Both the position numbers and the translations under genes were made by a program. From Clostridiales bacterium (GTDB lineage: Bacteria; Bacillota; Clostridia; Oscillospirales; Ruminococcaceae), in assembly GCA_029007575.1 (NCBI GenBank), contig JAQXIB010000201.1:1-25485 (forward strand): a DNA stretch of 25,485 nt, read 5' to 3'. Position 1 is the first letter of the stretch. Each line of letters opens with the position of its first letter. Positions 1 to 7,134 of the stretch are shown in pieces. The notes beneath the pieces are model-generated. The model was given only the letters and a program-made list of their open reading frames with translations, did no database searches and had not been told where the DNA came from.

Positions 1-415
1 CCAACAATACATCCACCGCTTCCCAGGTTCTGGTCAGATACTGCTCGGGCGGTATGTAACACATTGCCATCTGCCAGCTTTCCAGAAAAACGACTTTCTG
101 TGCCTGAACAAGGATCTTTTTCTCCATCAGTATTTCCGCGACAAAAAAGATTCCCGTCGAAAAAACCGCACCGCAAAGGAAATCCAACCTTCGGAACAAC
201 TTTTGAAACAGAGGCAACAGCAATACACCAAAGATAAGCGCCATCGCAATCGGTGTATAGGGAATGATATATTTGGGATAGTTTTCCATTGCAACGGCTC
301 CGTTTTGCAGCATTTCTCTGACAACCCGACCCCCCATATAAATCGGATAGGAAGAAGCAATCACAACGCCCAGCAAGGAAAAACCATAAAATTTCCAATA
401 CTTCTTATGATTCAT
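1..415 (-). CDS. membrane protein of the BlaI/M56 operon, cut by the window edge
   Basis: The reading frame opens at an ATG at 415 and runs off the left edge, so only the first 138 residues are visible. An AGAGGTGG ribosome binding site (423-430) lies 7 nt upstream and decides the start. Hydrophobic stretches at about residues 10-29, 51-71 and 79-97 look like membrane helices. Between the third helix and the edge is a stretch with an aromatic/proline-rich motif (WQMAMCYIPPEQY). I do not recognise a named family. It is the last visible gene of the operon made of the BlaI-type repressor, the M56 protease and a lipoprotein, but a 156-bp repeat element separates it from the lipoprotein gene. A role in the same envelope-stress response is inference from position only. 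Confidence 0.75.
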   Translation of the reverse strand, partial: MNHKKYWKFYGFSLLGVVIASSYPIYMGGRVVREMLQNGAVAMENYPKYIIPYTPIAMALIFGVLLLPLFQKLFRRLDFLCGAVFSTGIFFVAEILMEKKILVQAQKVVFLESWQMAMCYIPPEQYLTRTWEAVDVLL

Positions 416-433
416 CGCCAAACCACCTCTTTA

Positions 434-589
434 TACTAAAATCTAATTGAAAGCTTTAATCAATTTTCGCGAATGAATTGTACCGAAAAAGGCAGACGAC
501 GCCGCTGGGCTGACGCCCAGCAAGGAGGATAACACATTTCGGTGCAATTCAGGTCAGAAAGAATTAAAGTGTTTCCTTAGATTTTAGTA
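434..589. repeat. 156-bp MITE-like element, copy A
   Basis: The element has 13-bp terminal inverted repeats (TACTAAAATCTAA at 434-446, its complement at 577-589) and TTA on both sides (431-433, 590-592), consistent with a 3-bp target duplication. It can fold on itself: CTTTAAT (454-460) with ATTAAAG (563-569), a 14-bp stem (475-488 with 537-550), and an inner hairpin GCTGGGC/GCCCAGC (504-521) followed by AAGGAGG (522-528). A second copy of exactly the same length lies inverted at 25224-25379. No coding capacity is seen, so any mobility would need a transposase supplied in trans. The right-hand TTA is the stop codon of the neighbouring lipoprotein gene. Confidence 0.88.
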
Positions 590-1180
590 TTAGTCAAATA
601 TATTCTGATATACTGCACAATACTTAATGACGCTCCCGAGATCAGAACCGGTCATTCCTCGCTCAATATCGTCCCAAGTGACGGCGTTGTCATCCACAAG
701 AACATAATAATCGTACGATGAAAAGCTTGCCGGTGCGGGAGCCTTTCCTGTATAGTGCATCAGATACGAAAAGGTTTTCTGATAATCGGGTTCATGCTTC
801 GTGCTCTCCCGCGTCGTAACCGTAAACAGATTTCCATCATATTCCAGCAGGTAATAGAACAGCTTCGGATACTGATCTTTCTCAGCTTCATACAAGTCCT
901 TTCCCACATGTTCCTCATCTAAAACGTAGTAATGCGCGCACAGAACCGATGCCGGTTTTCTGTTGCTGACCGTTTGATAAAAGTCATTCCAAACATGGTT
1001 GCCGGAGGTGCATTTCATCCCCTCAAACACAACGGTTTCGCTGTCTTTTGACAACGCCAATGCCTCATCGGCAGAGCAGACCGTCTCAAACAGAGAAGCA
1101 GAGCTTTCCGCTTTCTTTGCGCAAGACACCGATGTCATGATACAAGCTATCATGACTGCAACCGCGATTACCCTTGTCAT
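590..1180 (-). CDS. putative lipoprotein of the BlaI/M56 operon
   Basis: This encodes a 196-residue protein. The ATG at 1180 was chosen over an upstream in-frame start at 1219 because AAAGGAG sits just before it and because it begins directly with a signal peptide (MTRVIAVAVMIACIMTSVSC). The last four residues form a lipobox (SVSC) with Cys20 as the likely lipidation site, so the mature protein should be tethered outside the membrane. The rest is soluble, rich in aromatic and acidic residues, with no family I recognise. It starts 13 nt after the M56 protease gene and is probably co-transcribed with it. It may act as a sensor or target in the same stress response, but that is inference. Its TAA stop is the TTA flank of the adjoining repeat element, so the natural C-terminus could have been changed by the insertion. 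Confidence 0.8.
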   Translation of the reverse strand: MTRVIAVAVMIACIMTSVSCAKKAESSASLFETVCSADEALALSKDSETVVFEGMKCTSGNHVWNDFYQTVSNRKPASVLCAHYYVLDEEHVGKDLYEAEKDQYPKLFYYLLEYDGNLFTVTTRESTKHEPDYQKTFSYLMHYTGKAPAPASFSSYDYYVLVDDNAVTWDDIERGMTGSDLGSVIKYCAVYQNIFD

Positions 1181-1193
1181 GTTCGTTCTCCTT

Positions 1194-2108
1194 TCATCCT
1201 GCGTTGGTGAGCAAGACAAATAATATCGATAGAATCAGAATCGAAAAGCTCAATAGAGAAATGCCCGTTATCTTGCGGTAAGACAGTATGTGTTCAATCC
1301 GAGTTCTGATTTTTGCTCCTCCGAAAGCCGATGCAAACAGGCTTTTACTTTCGGCACAATCCAATAAAGACCCGGCATAACTTTTTCTTTCTTCCTCGCT
1401 GTATTTTGCAATGGCAGTTTCGTCACAAGCCAACTCAACATCTGCAAGAAACAGCTTTAAAAATATCCAGGCAAGCGGATTGAACCAATGAACAGCTACA
1501 ATCAAAAACGCCAATATTCTCCATAAATTGTCCGCACGGCGAATATGAGTTGCTTCATGCTTCAGGATATACCGAACCTCCTTCTGCTCATAGGAAGACG
1601 GCAGAAGGATCTTCGGCTTTATAATTCCGTATACAGCCGGACTCTGAATCTTGTCCGACAGGTAGATATTCTCGTGCCAATGCTTTGCGTCCCTGATTTC
1701 ATAAAGAGTCGTGCCATACAGGATACCCAAGGCTATAATCATTGCCAAAGCTACAATGATCCAAACAAGAGAGGCGATTCCAAACACCCTGTCCAGAACA
1801 CTCATCTTATAAGTGATCGGAAAATAGCTGTTTGCAGCCATAACGCTGTTCATAAATGAAAAGGTGACATTATCGGCGGGCTGATATACCGTTACCGTTT
1901 TGGTTGTGAAGCGAGAAATGAACGACATTAGGCTGTATGGACTGTCCAGACCAAAAGGAATACTCATGCGGATAAAAGGAACAGTCCAAAGAAACACCGA
2001 GATTCTCCGAGGGATCACATGTATCGCCCGTATCAGCAGGACAAGAAGTCCCATAAAGGAAGCAGTGATACTCATATTGAAAATCCAGTAAAAGCATTCT
2101 CCCAACAT
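1194..2108 (-). CDS. M56-family (BlaR1-like) membrane metalloprotease
   Basis: A 304-residue integral membrane zinc protease. BlaR1/MecR1 proteins of this family sense envelope damage and trigger cleavage of the partner repressor. The HEXXH zinc site is visible as HEATH (residues 184-188), with the likely third ligand Glu225 in VELACDE. Hydrophobic segments lie near residues 10-30, 108-132, 195-220 and 283-301. The protein stops straight after the last helix, so it lacks the large C-terminal penicillin-binding sensor domain of true BlaR1. What it senses is unknown, and the neighbouring lipoprotein is a candidate. ATG 2108 has AGGTGA 5 nt upstream and gives the family-typical start (MLGECFYWIFNMSITASF). 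A GTG at 2117, overlapping the repressor stop by 4 nt, is an alternative. Confidence 0.9.
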   Translation of the reverse strand: MLGECFYWIFNMSITASFMGLLVLLIRAIHVIPRRISVFLWTVPFIRMSIPFGLDSPYSLMSFISRFTTKTVTVYQPADNVTFSFMNSVMAANSYFPITYKMSVLDRVFGIASLVWIIVALAMIIALGILYGTTLYEIRDAKHWHENIYLSDKIQSPAVYGIIKPKILLPSSYEQKEVRYILKHEATHIRRADNLWRILAFLIVAVHWFNPLAWIFLKLFLADVELACDETAIAKYSEEERKSYAGSLLDCAESKSLFASAFGGAKIRTRIEHILSYRKITGISLLSFSILILSILFVLLTNAG

Positions 2109-2113
2109 AATAT

Positions 2114-2470
2114 TCACCTGTTCTCAATGAGCTTGCGCAGCTCGTCGATTTCTTTTTCGGTCAACTGTTCATCCTCTAACAACGCCGAAAACAATGCCTT
2201 GCGCGAGCCGCCAAACACCTTGTTCAGCAAGGTTGTCGCTTCCTTTTTCTGCATTTCCGATTGTGATATCAAAGCAGTACAAAGAAAGCCGGGATCATCA
2301 CGGCGAATAAATCCCTTGGCTTCCAGCTTTTTGATAACGGTATAAGTAGTATTCTTATTCCAACCGATCGAATCAGCCGCGATAAGACTGATTTCCTTTG
2401 CGGAGAGAGGGCCTTTCTCCCAAATAATCTCCATGACCTTCGCTTCGCTGTCAAACAATTTTTCTTTCAT
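2114..2470 (-). CDS. BlaI/MecI/CopY-family transcriptional repressor
   Basis: A 118-residue protein matching the BlaI/MecI fold: a winged helix at about residues 5-75 (KVMEIIWEKGPLSAKEIS, then NTTYTVIKKLEAKGFIRR) and a C-terminal dimerisation helix region rich in Glu/Leu. In the family, cleavage of the repressor after M56 protease activation lifts repression. It is the first gene of the minus-strand operon and its stop codon abuts the M56 start, as expected for a two-component repressor/sensor unit. Two 16-bp dyads lie directly upstream over the promoter, so autoregulation is likely. It is not a dedicated beta-lactamase regulator here: no beta-lactamase gene is seen nearby. Confidence 0.92.
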   Translation of the reverse strand: MKEKLFDSEAKVMEIIWEKGPLSAKEISLIAADSIGWNKNTTYTVIKKLEAKGFIRRDDPGFLCTALISQSEMQKKEATTLLNKVFGGSRKALFSALLEDEQLTEKEIDELRKLIENR

Positions 2471-2482
2471 TTTGCGCCTCCA

Positions 2483-2528
2483 GACTATTTCTATAGTCTA
2501 TACTATCACAATAGTCCGACTCTGTCAA
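2483..2528 (-). promoter_or_regulatory. promoter of the BlaI/M56 operon with two dyad operators
   Basis: Read on the minus strand, TTGACA (2523-2528) and TAGTAT (2500-2505) are separated by 17 nt, a near-consensus vegetative promoter. Two copies of a GACTAT-N4-ATAGTC dyad follow each other: one at 2501-2516 (last base imperfect) covers the -10 and part of the spacer, and a perfect one at 2483-2498 covers the start site region. The dyad centres are 18 bp apart, which would suit two repressor dimers on nearly the same DNA face. Confidence 0.85.
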
Positions 2529-2559
2529 GCAGATTTTGAAACTCCTAAAAGAGATAAAA

Positions 2560-2588
2560 CAAACGGCGGCCGGTTAGGTCGCCGTTTG
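2560..2588 (-). terminator. hairpin terminator after the AraC remnant
   Basis: CAAACGGCG and CGCCGTTTG form a 9-bp perfect stem with an 11-nt loop. On the minus strand the stem runs into TTTTATCTC, a weak T-tract. It lies just downstream of the AraC-type reading frame and would isolate it from the BlaI promoter. Confidence 0.6.
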
Positions 2589-2594
2589 AGCATC

Positions 2595-3035
2595 TTAATT
2601 TTTCTGCTTTCGGTAAACAGCCGGAGTAAGACCAGTTTCCTGCCGAAACGCACGAATAAAGTTATTCACATCGTGAAATCCGCATTGAATGGCAATATCC
2701 CCGACTGGCGCGTCTGACGTCAAAAGCAGTCGGCGGGCATTCGATAATCTGCTCAGTACAATATAGCGTTTCGGACTATACCCCGTCCACTTCCGAAATT
2801 CATGGGACAGATGGGACGGACTGATAAAAAAACGCTGTGCCAAATCTTCCAAAGACAGCGATTCGGCAAAATGAAGATCAATGTATTTCTGGGCTTGCGA
2901 TACGGCTGCCGGCGGACTGCCGGAGAGAAAAGGAAACTGTTCGGGGCATTGCCGGCGGCACAAAATCAACAACAGGGTCAGCAGGCAGGATTGACGTTCA
3001 TGTTCCCTGTGAAGATATTCAAAACGCCAAACGAA
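2595..3035 (-). pseudogene. AraC-family regulator, C-terminal DNA-binding part only
   Basis: The last 100 residues are a clear AraC/XylS double helix-turn-helix (SLEDLAQRFFISPSHLSHEF, then IAIQCGFHDVNNFIRAFRQE) ending with the usual G-L-T-P-A-V-Y-R. Full-length AraC regulators are about 270-300 residues with an N-terminal ligand-binding domain. Here the frame is open only back to 3035, reads like an AraC inter-domain helix up to roughly 3020, and has no ATG or ribosome binding site. From about 3011 upward the opposite strand reads as a sugar isomerase fragment, so the N-terminal domain has been lost at a rearrangement junction. A residual DNA-binding peptide started at a TTG or CTG codon cannot be excluded. 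Confidence 0.75.
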
Positions 3036-3355
3036 TCAGAGCCTTGACCGAAGCGGCAGACAAAAAGCATATCACCGTCACGTTGGAGTGCCATGTGAAT
3101 ACGATCACCGATTGCTGGCAATCTGCCAAAAGCTTTTTATCCGAGGTCAGTCATCCGCGGCTGAAAATGTACTGGCAGCCAAATCAAATGCGTGATTTTT
3201 CATACAACTTATCCGCAGCGGAACAGTTGGCGGATGATACGGTAAACATCCACGTTTTTCATTGGGGCAGTGAAGAACGGTATCCTCTCGCCGAAGGCGA
3301 GGCGGATTGGAAGCAATATTTGCAGGTCTTCCAAAAGACCGGAAAGGATGAAAGT
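3011..3355 (+). pseudogene. internal fragment of a sugar isomerase/epimerase (xylose-isomerase-like TIM barrel)
   Basis: The plus-strand frame reads as the C-terminal half of a TIM-barrel sugar-phosphate isomerase/epimerase: ITVTLECHVNTITD carries the metal-ligand Glu and the His that usually follow a barrel strand, then MYWQPNQMRDFSYNL and VNIHVFHWGSEERYPLAEGE. No start codon or ribosome binding site precedes it, and about 120 N-terminal residues typical of the family are missing. It is cut again at about 3355, before the usual final strand, where the multi-hairpin repeat begins. It meets the AraC remnant head-on at 3011-3035. The sugar substrate cannot be judged. I am confident it is non-functional and moderately confident of the family. 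Confidence 0.65.
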
Positions 3356-3363
3356 ATGAGCAT

Positions 3364-3640
3364 GTCGACAAAGTCGACAACGCTCTCGAAGGACAAACGC
3401 AATCACTGCGGCAAAGCCTTGTTCTGCGTACGGCTTGCTACGCAAGACGATCCCCCTTGATACCCCCTTTTCGACGAAAACCAGCTCCGCAAACGGCTTT
3501 GCCGTTGCTCACCGCTGGTTTCCTCTTCAATGTAGTCACATCGTCTTGCTGTGCAAGACGGCGGCACATGTCCGCCTGCGTGACACATTTTAAAATTGAT
3601 AGTTTTTCGACAGTCTGAAGTATTTCATTAGATTTTAGTA
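3364..3640. repeat. multi-hairpin intergenic repeat ending in the same terminal repeat as the 156-bp element
   Basis: The stretch starts with a doubled palindrome (GTCGACAAAGTCGAC, 3364-3378) and contains several strong hairpins, among them CGTCTTGCTGTGCAAGACG (3542-3560) and a CCAGC...GCTGG stem enclosing GCAAACGGC/GCCGTTGC near 3481-3522. It ends with TTAGATTTTAGTA (3628-3640), identical to the terminal repeat of the 156-bp elements and again followed by TTA. The matching left terminal repeat is absent, and the body is unrelated to the 156-bp copies. It is either another member of a family sharing ends or a recombinant of two elements. No gene is seen in it. Confidence 0.6.
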
Positions 3641-5925
3641 TTAATCTTGGAATACCATGTGTAACGTCAGCATTTCGCCCGCTTGCAGCATTCCCAAAAT
3701 TTCTTTACCTTCAACCAAAAACTCCCGTGCAGTCGGACGGACTTCGGTAATCAAAACCTCCTGCACACGTTTGATCGGAGCATAGGCTTTCAGGCGAAAG
3801 GAAATCGGATGATCCAAAGAGGTATACAGACGAACAACGAAGCCTTCCTGTCGATATGCCGGTTTTACGGTGCTGATGACAGCCTCGCCTTCGATCAATT
3901 GAACGGGAACGGATAACGTTTCCTTCGCTTTTCCCGGCAAGACCAACAGCTCCGCATTAAAACTTTTCCCTAATCGAGTGGCCTCCATATCATCACAAGC
4001 ACCAATATGAGGATAAAGAGCAAAACGGAAGTGGTGCAGTCCGAAATCCGGAGCCGGATCAGGATGAAACGGAGTGCGAATACAATGCATCGTCAAAGTA
4101 ATGTGCGGAGACTCATATGTCCTTTTCCTTTCAGCAAGACCGGTTCCGTCCTTGCAAAAGGCAACAAATTAGATACGGTGATCGTTTGATCCGAGCCCGC
4201 GGCGGCAAGGCAATCACCGAGATAAGCTTTCAGCGTCTCACAGGTATCCTGTGCTTCCCTGCAGGCTCTCCGGTAGGTTGCCGCCACAGAACAACCGCAA
4301 ATAGTATCGTGAAACTGCATGGTCAGCAATTTTTTCCAAGCGTTTTCCAGCAATGCTTCGTCAGGTGCTTTTCTCAAGTTTCGCTCAGCAGCCCGGAGCC
4401 ATTCGGTCTGCAGCAGCAAGCTTTCCAACCGGCGATGCCACATTTTGATGTCGCCGTGAGTAGTATAGCATCCTTCGAACACCGGTCCTAATTCACCTTT
4501 ATATTGCGGAAGTTTTCCTGGTTTGCATTTGCTTCGCACTTCTTTAAAGAAAGCTTCCATAGACGAATGAAGCATTTTCGGCATTCCGGGCATGTCATCC
4601 AGCAGATGTATTTTACGGATATCCCGCCTGCTTGGCCCGCCGCCGTGATCCCCCACTCCAAACATAAACAAAGAGCAATCCAGCTCATGGCGTTCCATAT
4701 AACGCAATACATTCGAAATCAGCCGCGAAAGATCCAATACACCCTTATACTGATCGGCAATCGCCAGCAGTTCATACCGGTCCAGCGCCGTCCAGCTATG
4801 CAGAATATTTTCCGCGTCTCCCCGCATGTGAAAATAAGAATGCACGCCGCTTTTATCTAATATTTGCGGCATTGTTTCAGGATGCCCAAAAGCATCAGGC
4901 TCATGACTCACAGTGGGATATTTCCCGAATTCTTCTTGAATAAAGCGGCTGCCGTATAGAATACTATGCGCAATCGATTCGCCTTCCGGCATATTCAAAT
5001 CCGACTCCGTCCAGCGAACAGCATTTGAAACATCCCATTGCCCTTTCTGTACATGATCTCGGATTTTTTCAAACAAAATCGGATCCCGCTCTTTGACATA
5101 TTGATACAAGCAAGGCTGACTCTGCGAAAAAGTAAAGTCCGGAAATTCATCCATCAAAGCGGTCATCGTAGAAAAATTATTACGGCAAACATTGTAAGTG
5201 TCTTCTCTGTCCCATTGCCAGTCAATATCAATATGCGCATGAGAGATCACATGGACCGTATGCCACTTCGCCAAGTCACGAATCGGCTCCAGCACACAAT
5301 GCGCGTCATCGATCAAAGACCGCATCTGCGCAAAAGAACAGCTTTCAGCCCGTTTTACCAACAAAGTGTCCACTTCTGCCAGAACTTTTGCGGCTTCCGG
5401 TATCGCCGCCAGATAGCGACATTCCTGCAGCAGGGCGTTCATGAAAAACAGCAGTTCATCCACCGTTTCCACCTGAAACCATGGCCGAAACCGGATTCCC
5501 TGCGCTGACATCGGATGACTCTCACGCAGGCAAATGTCAATCCGATACTCCGTATCCGTTGCCTGTTCCGCCAGCAAAATCTCAGGTCGGGTAAAGTCCG
5601 CCCAAAACGGAACCGACATTACTGTTTTTTGATTAACGTATACATCCACGGGATTAATGATCGTATTAGCGGTCAAATAAAATCGGCTGTTTTGTACCGG
5701 CAGCCCCGCAATATCAGTCGGCGTACGATAAATCGTTTTCAGCCAAATGTCCTGATGCTCTTTCGCCTGAAAAAGAATCCCTGTCACCGGAGTATACACC
5801 GATTCCGGCGGACTGCTGAGTCCCGCCGGTTTAACGCAATATTCCCATTGTGTTGCGGACGGATGTTTTTGGTGAGCACAACTAAGCTCATTGATCCGCC
5901 GTTGAAGAAGTTCGCAACCTTGCAT
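3641..5925 (-). pseudogene. GH38 alpha-mannosidase with an internal deletion and frameshift
   Basis: The 5' part (5925 to 4093, 610 residues) holds a complete GH38 catalytic domain: HAHIDIDW (229-236, zinc ligands H231 and D233), the nucleophile D344 in HEPDAFGHP, RGD at 368-370, GVGDHGGG (423-430) and FHDTICG (539-545). It then enters the beta-sandwich domain (TITVSNLLPFARTEP) and stops after GHMSLRTLL. The 3' part, in another frame (4127 to 3641), reads SPHITLTMHCIRTPFHPD and FRFALYPHIG, the far C-terminal region of GH38 enzymes. Roughly 250 residues usually lie between these two motifs; only a short junction near 4125 is left here. In the family the enzyme trims alpha-mannosides from glycans. 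The start at 5925 has no good ribosome binding site. Confidence 0.85.
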
Positions 5926-5980
5926 GATTGTAAGCGTCTCATGAAAATGTTACGCTTGTTCACCACCTTGACATTTTGAA

Positions 5981-6116
5981 TCAATCTCGATATGAAAGAT
6001 TTCCATTAGCCGGGAAATCACGTTTTTCAAAGATAATACGGGTAAGGCCCATAGAAAAAGGTGCCGTGTCTGCGCTCATTAGGCGTCAAATTAAATTCCT
6101 GCACCTTTTGATAGAG
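5981..6116 (-). other. intergenic stretch with possible coding remnant
   Basis: Between the mannosidase remnant and the phosphoesterase gene one minus-strand frame gives a 32-residue reading frame (6079 to 5981: MSADTAPFSMGLTRIIFEKR and 12 more residues). A second frame, continuing straight after the phosphoesterase stop, gives NLTPNERRHGTFFYGPYP before a stop. Both look protein-like in composition, which suggests a frameshifted remnant of a lost gene, but I cannot name a family. No ribosome binding site or terminator is evident. Confidence 0.25.
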
Positions 6117-6752
6117 CTACTCTCTCGGATAAGGTACATGCCGAATTTCGAAATCACCGTTTTCCAACACCATGTATGAAGCCTCTTTATCAGGGTCGTC
6201 ATTTCTCCGATAAGAAGCCGATCCGGGATTGAGCCAAGTCATGCCGCCGCCGATATTGCATATAGCGCCACGATGTGTATGCCCAAACAACAAAATCTTT
6301 TGCGGACAATCGATCGGATGCTGTTTGACATGCTGTTTCCAAAAAGCCTGAAACTGGGTTTGATTATATATGATATCCAAATCCGCCGTGTAATAATGCG
6401 TCATCAGACAAGGAACACCATTCAACAGAAATTCCAACTGCAGGGGCATTGTCCTCAAATACTCGATGTCTTCTTTCTGCAATAGGGAAAGATTGTATTC
6501 CGCGAAAGAATAAGGCTGACTCAAATCCACCGGATGCTGCTCATCTATTAAACGAAGCATATTGGTGTCATGGTTTCCCGCCACTACGTGAGCATGATGT
6601 TCTTTCAGCCATGCAATGACCTCGCAAGGATAGAAACCATAATCTACAATATCTCCCGCGACATAAAGTTCATCCCAATGCTTTTCCTTGTTTTCAATAG
6701 CAAGCAAAGCATCGATATTACTATGGATATCAGATAGTATCAGTGTTTTCAT
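6117..6752 (-). CDS. metallophosphoesterase, YfcE/MJ0936-like
   Basis: A 211-residue calcineurin-type phosphoesterase. All metal-binding blocks of the fold are present in order: DIHSN (D8, H10), GDIVDYG (D34), GNHD (59-62), THY (H119) and GHTH (157-160), followed by NPGS. Family members hydrolyse phosphodiesters or phosphomonoesters in the cytoplasm with two metal ions; the substrate is unknown. The ATG at 6752 was chosen because the protein begins there with the family-typical strand MKTLILSDIHSN. The frame is open upstream to 6830, but those residues do not resemble the family. The ribosome binding site is poor: AAAGGAG near 6793-6799 precedes a five-codon frame (ATGTTCGTACGGTAA) ending just before this start. 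The gene appears to stand alone and intact within an otherwise decaying region. Confidence 0.88.
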   Translation of the reverse strand: MKTLILSDIHSNIDALLAIENKEKHWDELYVAGDIVDYGFYPCEVIAWLKEHHAHVVAGNHDTNMLRLIDEQHPVDLSQPYSFAEYNLSLLQKEDIEYLRTMPLQLEFLLNGVPCLMTHYYTADLDIIYNQTQFQAFWKQHVKQHPIDCPQKILLFGHTHRGAICNIGGGMTWLNPGSASYRRNDDPDKEASYMVLENGDFEIRHVPYPRE

Positions 6753-6830
6753 GGTAGTTTTACCGTACGAACATCCTGTATTCGTCTCCGGTCTCCTTTC
6801 GACATTAGAATTATGGTGCTTTTCAATCAC

Positions 6831-7134
6831 ATATTTGTATTACAATTATAAAAAAAGTAAAAATAATATGATATTATCGAGATATTTCTTAAATATTTTA
6901 ATATAAACAATTGAAATACAAATATTTTCAAAGAATTCTTTTTTTGCATTATAACATACTATAGATAATTGATTCAACTATTTTTTAATATTTATTTTCT
7001 TTTTGCAAATTGTTAAAAATAATTTTCTTATGAAAATAAAAATAGAAATCATTTTAATCAAAGGCAACTATATTCATAAATAATTCACAAAAATAAAACG
7101 TATTACAAATAAAAGTAAAATATAATAAATGTCT
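6831..7134. other. AT-rich spacer without genes
   Basis: About 300 bases made almost entirely of A and T, in sharp contrast to flanking coding DNA. A TATAAT on the minus strand (6845-6850) could serve the phosphoesterase gene, though its -35 is poor. I found no DnaA boxes, no RNA gene and no reading frame worth calling. It lies just before the 22-bp inverted repeat. Confidence 0.5.

Noticed and set aside
434..589. The 156-bp element as an ordinary intrinsic terminator
   Set aside because: The hairpins are not followed by T-tracts, the element has terminal repeats and flanking TTA, and an inverted copy exists elsewhere.
1870..2127. An 85-residue frame on the minus strand inside the M56 gene
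   Set aside because: It lies fully within the M56 coding region in another frame, and the M56 frame has clear family motifs.
2837..3460. A 207-residue plus-strand frame starting at 2837
   Set aside because: Only 3011-3355 resembles a protein. The first part is antisense to the AraC domain and the last part runs through repeat DNA, so it is not a real gene.
6831..7134. AT-rich spacer as a replication origin
   Set aside because: No DnaA-box clusters, iterons or replication genes are nearby.
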